From an uncultured Clostridia bacterium (GTDB lineage: Bacteria; Bacillota; Clostridia; Christensenellales; Borkfalkiaceae): a stretch of DNA of 14,721 bases. The stretch spans positions 1 through 14,721 of the forward strand of contig CANRFK010000020.1 in the NCBI GenBank assembly GCA_947629875.1. The letters run 5' to 3'. The notes under the pieces are model-generated. The model saw nothing but the letters and a program-made list of their open reading frames with translations, made no database searches and had not been told where the DNA came from. Made by a program: the position numbers and the translations under genes. Positions within the stretch are counted from its first letter, which is position 1. The number at the start of each line of letters is the position of its first letter. Positions 13,352 through 14,721 of this stretch are shown here, piece after piece.

Positions 13352-13500
13352 GACTGAATTGGAGCGTCTCTCATTGGTTCGCCCGCGAATAGTTCGTTCT
13401 CAAAGACATTAAGCCGCAAGTATGCGGCAAATTGGGTCGCCCATGGCGGAAGTGAATTCCGCCTAAGGCACGTAATTTATAGCAAGGGCAGCAATGTGGC
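13352..13500 (-). repeat. About 148-bp dispersed repeat, copy 2 (inverted)
   Basis: Its reverse complement aligns with 6995-7143 over the whole length, including the two small hairpins, with substitutions concentrated near the centre-right and at the ends. The two copies are 6.2 kb apart in opposite orientation. Confidence 0.8.
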
Positions 13501-13525
13501 TACCCCCGCCCGCGGAGCGGAATAG

Positions 13526-13575
13526 CCTCCGCGTTGCGTGAGTTTCGCCCTTTGAAATCTCACGCAATGCGGAGG
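13526..13575 (+). repeat. Long hairpin with 17-bp arms upstream of mrp
   Basis: CCTCCGCGTTGCGTGAG (13526-13542) pairs with CTCACGCAATGCGGAGG (13559-13575), with one G.T wobble, around a 16-base loop in which TTTC and GAAA can pair further. No T-run follows. It is 130 bases before the mrp start codon and could lie in its leader. Confidence 0.65.
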
Positions 13576-13705
13576 GCCGCAAGCGGGAGCGCGCGAGGAG
13601 CAAGCGAACTGCTGAAAGTTGCACCCGCCTGTTTCCCGAACGCCCAAGCGCAAGGGTGAACGCATACCATCTTATATCATCAACCCCAAAAAAGGAGAAT
13701 TCAAC

Positions 13706-14551
13706 ATGGCAAATTGCACGCATGATTGTTCGAGCTGCGGCTCTGACTGCGCCTCGCGCGACAAAACCTCCCTCATCAAACCGCCCCACGCGGGCACGCG
13801 TGTCAAGCGCGTCATCGCGGTCGCAAGCGGAAAGGGCGGCGTGGGGAAATCCCTCGTCACATCCCTTCTTGCCGTCCGCGCGGCGGCCATGGGGCTCAAA
13901 GTCGGCGTCCTCGATGCCGATGTCACGGGTCCGTCCATTCCCCGCGCCTTCGGCGTCTATGAGCACGCCCGCGGCGACGAGGCGGGCATCTATCCCGTTC
14001 TTTCGAAGAGCGGCATCAAAATGATGTCGATGAACTGCCTCTTGGAACACGCCGAAGACCCCGTCGTGTGGCGCGGCGCGCTGATTGCGGGCGCCTGCCT
14101 GCAATTCTGGACGGACGTCGTCTGGGACGAACTCGATATCCTCTTCATCGATATGCCCCCGGGCACGGGCGACGTGCCCCTCACGGTGTTCCAGAGCATC
14201 CCGCTCTCGGGCGCGGTTGTCGTCACCACGCCGCAGGATCTCGTCGGCATGATCGTCGGCAAGGCCGTCAACATGGCGAAGATGCTGCATGTCCCCATTT
14301 TAGGCGTCGCGGAGAACATGAGCTACTTCAAGTGCCAGAACTGCGGCACGGAGCACGAAATTTTCGGCGCGAGCAGGGCAGGGGAACTTGCAAAAAGTTG
14401 CGGCGCGCCCACTTATGCCCGCATTCCGCTCGACCCCGCCGTCGCCAAACTTGCCGATGAAGGCCGCATCGAGGAGGCGGATACCGACTGCCTCGCCTCC
14501 GTCTTTACGGAAATTCTCCGTTCGCGCGAGATCGGCAACCACAAGGCATAG
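13706..14551 (+). CDS. mrp: Mrp/NBP35-type P-loop ATPase, Fe-S cluster carrier
   Basis: The 281-residue protein shows a deviant Walker A SGKGGVGKS (41-49), LDADVTGPSIPRAFG (69-83, switch I-like), DMPPGTGD (149-156, Walker B) and, near the end, CQNC (C210, C213), the bridging Cys pair that holds an Fe-S cluster between two subunits. The N-terminus has a second Cys set, C4, C8, C11 and C15, in CTHDCSSCGSDC, reminiscent of the ferredoxin-like N-terminus of NBP35 and common in clostridial Mrp proteins. The family assembles and hands over [4Fe-4S] clusters in the cytosol. The start at 13706 is set by AAAGGAG seven bases upstream; the frame is open for another 29 codons upstream, but those encode repeat-derived sequence. 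No terminator is visible in the 170 bases after the stop. Confidence 0.95.
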   Translation: MANCTHDCSSCGSDCASRDKTSLIKPPHAGTRVKRVIAVASGKGGVGKSLVTSLLAVRAAAMGLKVGVLDADVTGPSIPRAFGVYEHARGDEAGIYPVLSKSGIKMMSMNCLLEHAEDPVVWRGALIAGACLQFWTDVVWDELDILFIDMPPGTGDVPLTVFQSIPLSGAVVVTTPQDLVGMIVGKAVNMAKMLHVPILGVAENMSYFKCQNCGTEHEIFGASRAGELAKSCGAPTYARIPLDPAVAKLADEGRIEEADTDCLASVFTEILRSREIGNHKA

Positions 14552-14572
14552 AATTGCGGTAGATCCATCTTA

Positions 14573-14623
14573 ATATGTCATCGAATGTCATCCCGATCAA
14601 CACGTCCCCCCCAATATGTCATC
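14573..14623 (+). repeat. AATATGTCATC short direct repeats
   Basis: AATATGTCATC occurs at 14572-14582 and 14613-14623; a third GTCATCCCGA lies between (14587-14596). These are fragments of the common GTCATCCCGAG intergenic repeat. Confidence 0.55.
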
Positions 14624-14642
14624 CCGAGCGCAGTCGAGGGAT
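14621..14642 (+). repeat. ATCCC-GA...GA-GGGAT repeat unit
   Basis: ATCCC (14621-14625), GA, an 8-base centre, GA (14636-14637) and GGGAT (14638-14642) repeat the arm-GA-centre-GA-arm plan with a third set of arms. The centre GCGCAGTC pairs poorly. It matches the widespread GTCATCCCGAGCG...GAGGGATCT intergenic repeat of many bacteria. Confidence 0.65.
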
Positions 14643-14705
14643 CTCTACCTTATAAAAACGCCATCCCGTCCCGTGGTTTGCAACGACACGAAATCGCGTA
14701 ATTGC

Positions 14706-14721
14706 CCCTCATACCGAGCCG
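14706..14721 (+). repeat. CTCATACC-GA element, copy D, cut by window edge
   Basis: CCCTCATACCGA followed by GCCG matches the left flank and junction of copies A to C. The stem and right flank would lie beyond the window. Confidence 0.55.

Larger units (their letters stand above)
13165..13705. other. Gene-free gap of 541 bases between the exporter and mrp
   Basis: It contains the exporter terminator, a second hairpin, copy 2 of the 69-bp repeat, copy 2 of the 148-bp repeat and a 17-bp-arm hairpin, in that order. Upstream of mrp I find no convincing pair of promoter boxes between 13580 and 13690; TTATATCAT at 13672-13680 is the only -10-like stretch and lacks a matching -35 box. Confidence 0.65.

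Noticed and set aside
13619..13705. Extra 29 codons at the 5' end of mrp
   Set aside because: They have no ribosome binding site, while AAAGGAG stands just before the ATG at 13706, where the conserved Cys-rich N-terminus begins.

Overview
The window reads as a chromosomal piece of a GC-rich Bacillota, most likely an uncultured gut clostridium. The support is an SRP RNA with an Alu domain (the Bacillota type), lipoproteins with InlB-like repeats, an Mrp ATPase with a CxHxCxxC-rich N-terminus, and strong sigma-A style promoters. No species can be named from the sequence. Nothing here looks like a phage, plasmid, CRISPR array or insertion sequence.

Layout. Positions 1-1566 (minus) hold most of a 5'-nucleotidase lipoprotein whose 3' end lies outside the window. 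It diverges from an M18 aminopeptidase (1720-3120, plus), and each gene has a clear promoter in the 153-bp gap. A repeat-filled gap follows, then a large lipoprotein of unknown function (3725-6334) whose promoter spacer contains nine consecutive Gs. A second repeat-filled gap (6335-7410) leads to the SRP RNA gene (7411-7658, minus). Next come a divergent pair: a small XRE repressor (7945-8277, minus) and a zinc-ribbon membrane protein (8387-9385, plus). They share a control region with two copies of the palindrome TTAGCA-N6-TGCTAA plus one half-site on the -10 box. A heterodimeric ABC exporter (9566-11383 and 11380-13164) is translated through a 4-bp overlap and shows the one-canonical, one-degenerate ATP-site pattern. 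After a third repeat-filled gap comes an Mrp/NBP35-type Fe-S ATPase (13706-14551).

The most unusual feature is in the gaps. Three complete elements (3484-3529, 6596-6656, 7880-7937) and a fourth cut by the right edge share identical outer arms (ATACC and GTGTAT) followed inward by GA on both sides. They enclose perfectly complementary stems whose sequences are unrelated between copies. The same plan, arm-GA-stem-GA-arm', recurs with different arms at 7792-7821, 7344-7380 and, weakly, 14621-14642. This suggests one structural class of REP-like element with a conserved tandem G.A junction and changeable stem. Other dispersed repeats (about 148 bp inverted, 69 bp direct, 32 bp G-rich) lie in the same gaps.

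The genes do not form one pathway. They read as independent single-gene or two-gene units: nucleotide salvage at the cell surface, peptide breakdown, an unknown surface protein, protein targeting RNA, a repressor-controlled membrane protein, an exporter, and Fe-S cluster assembly.
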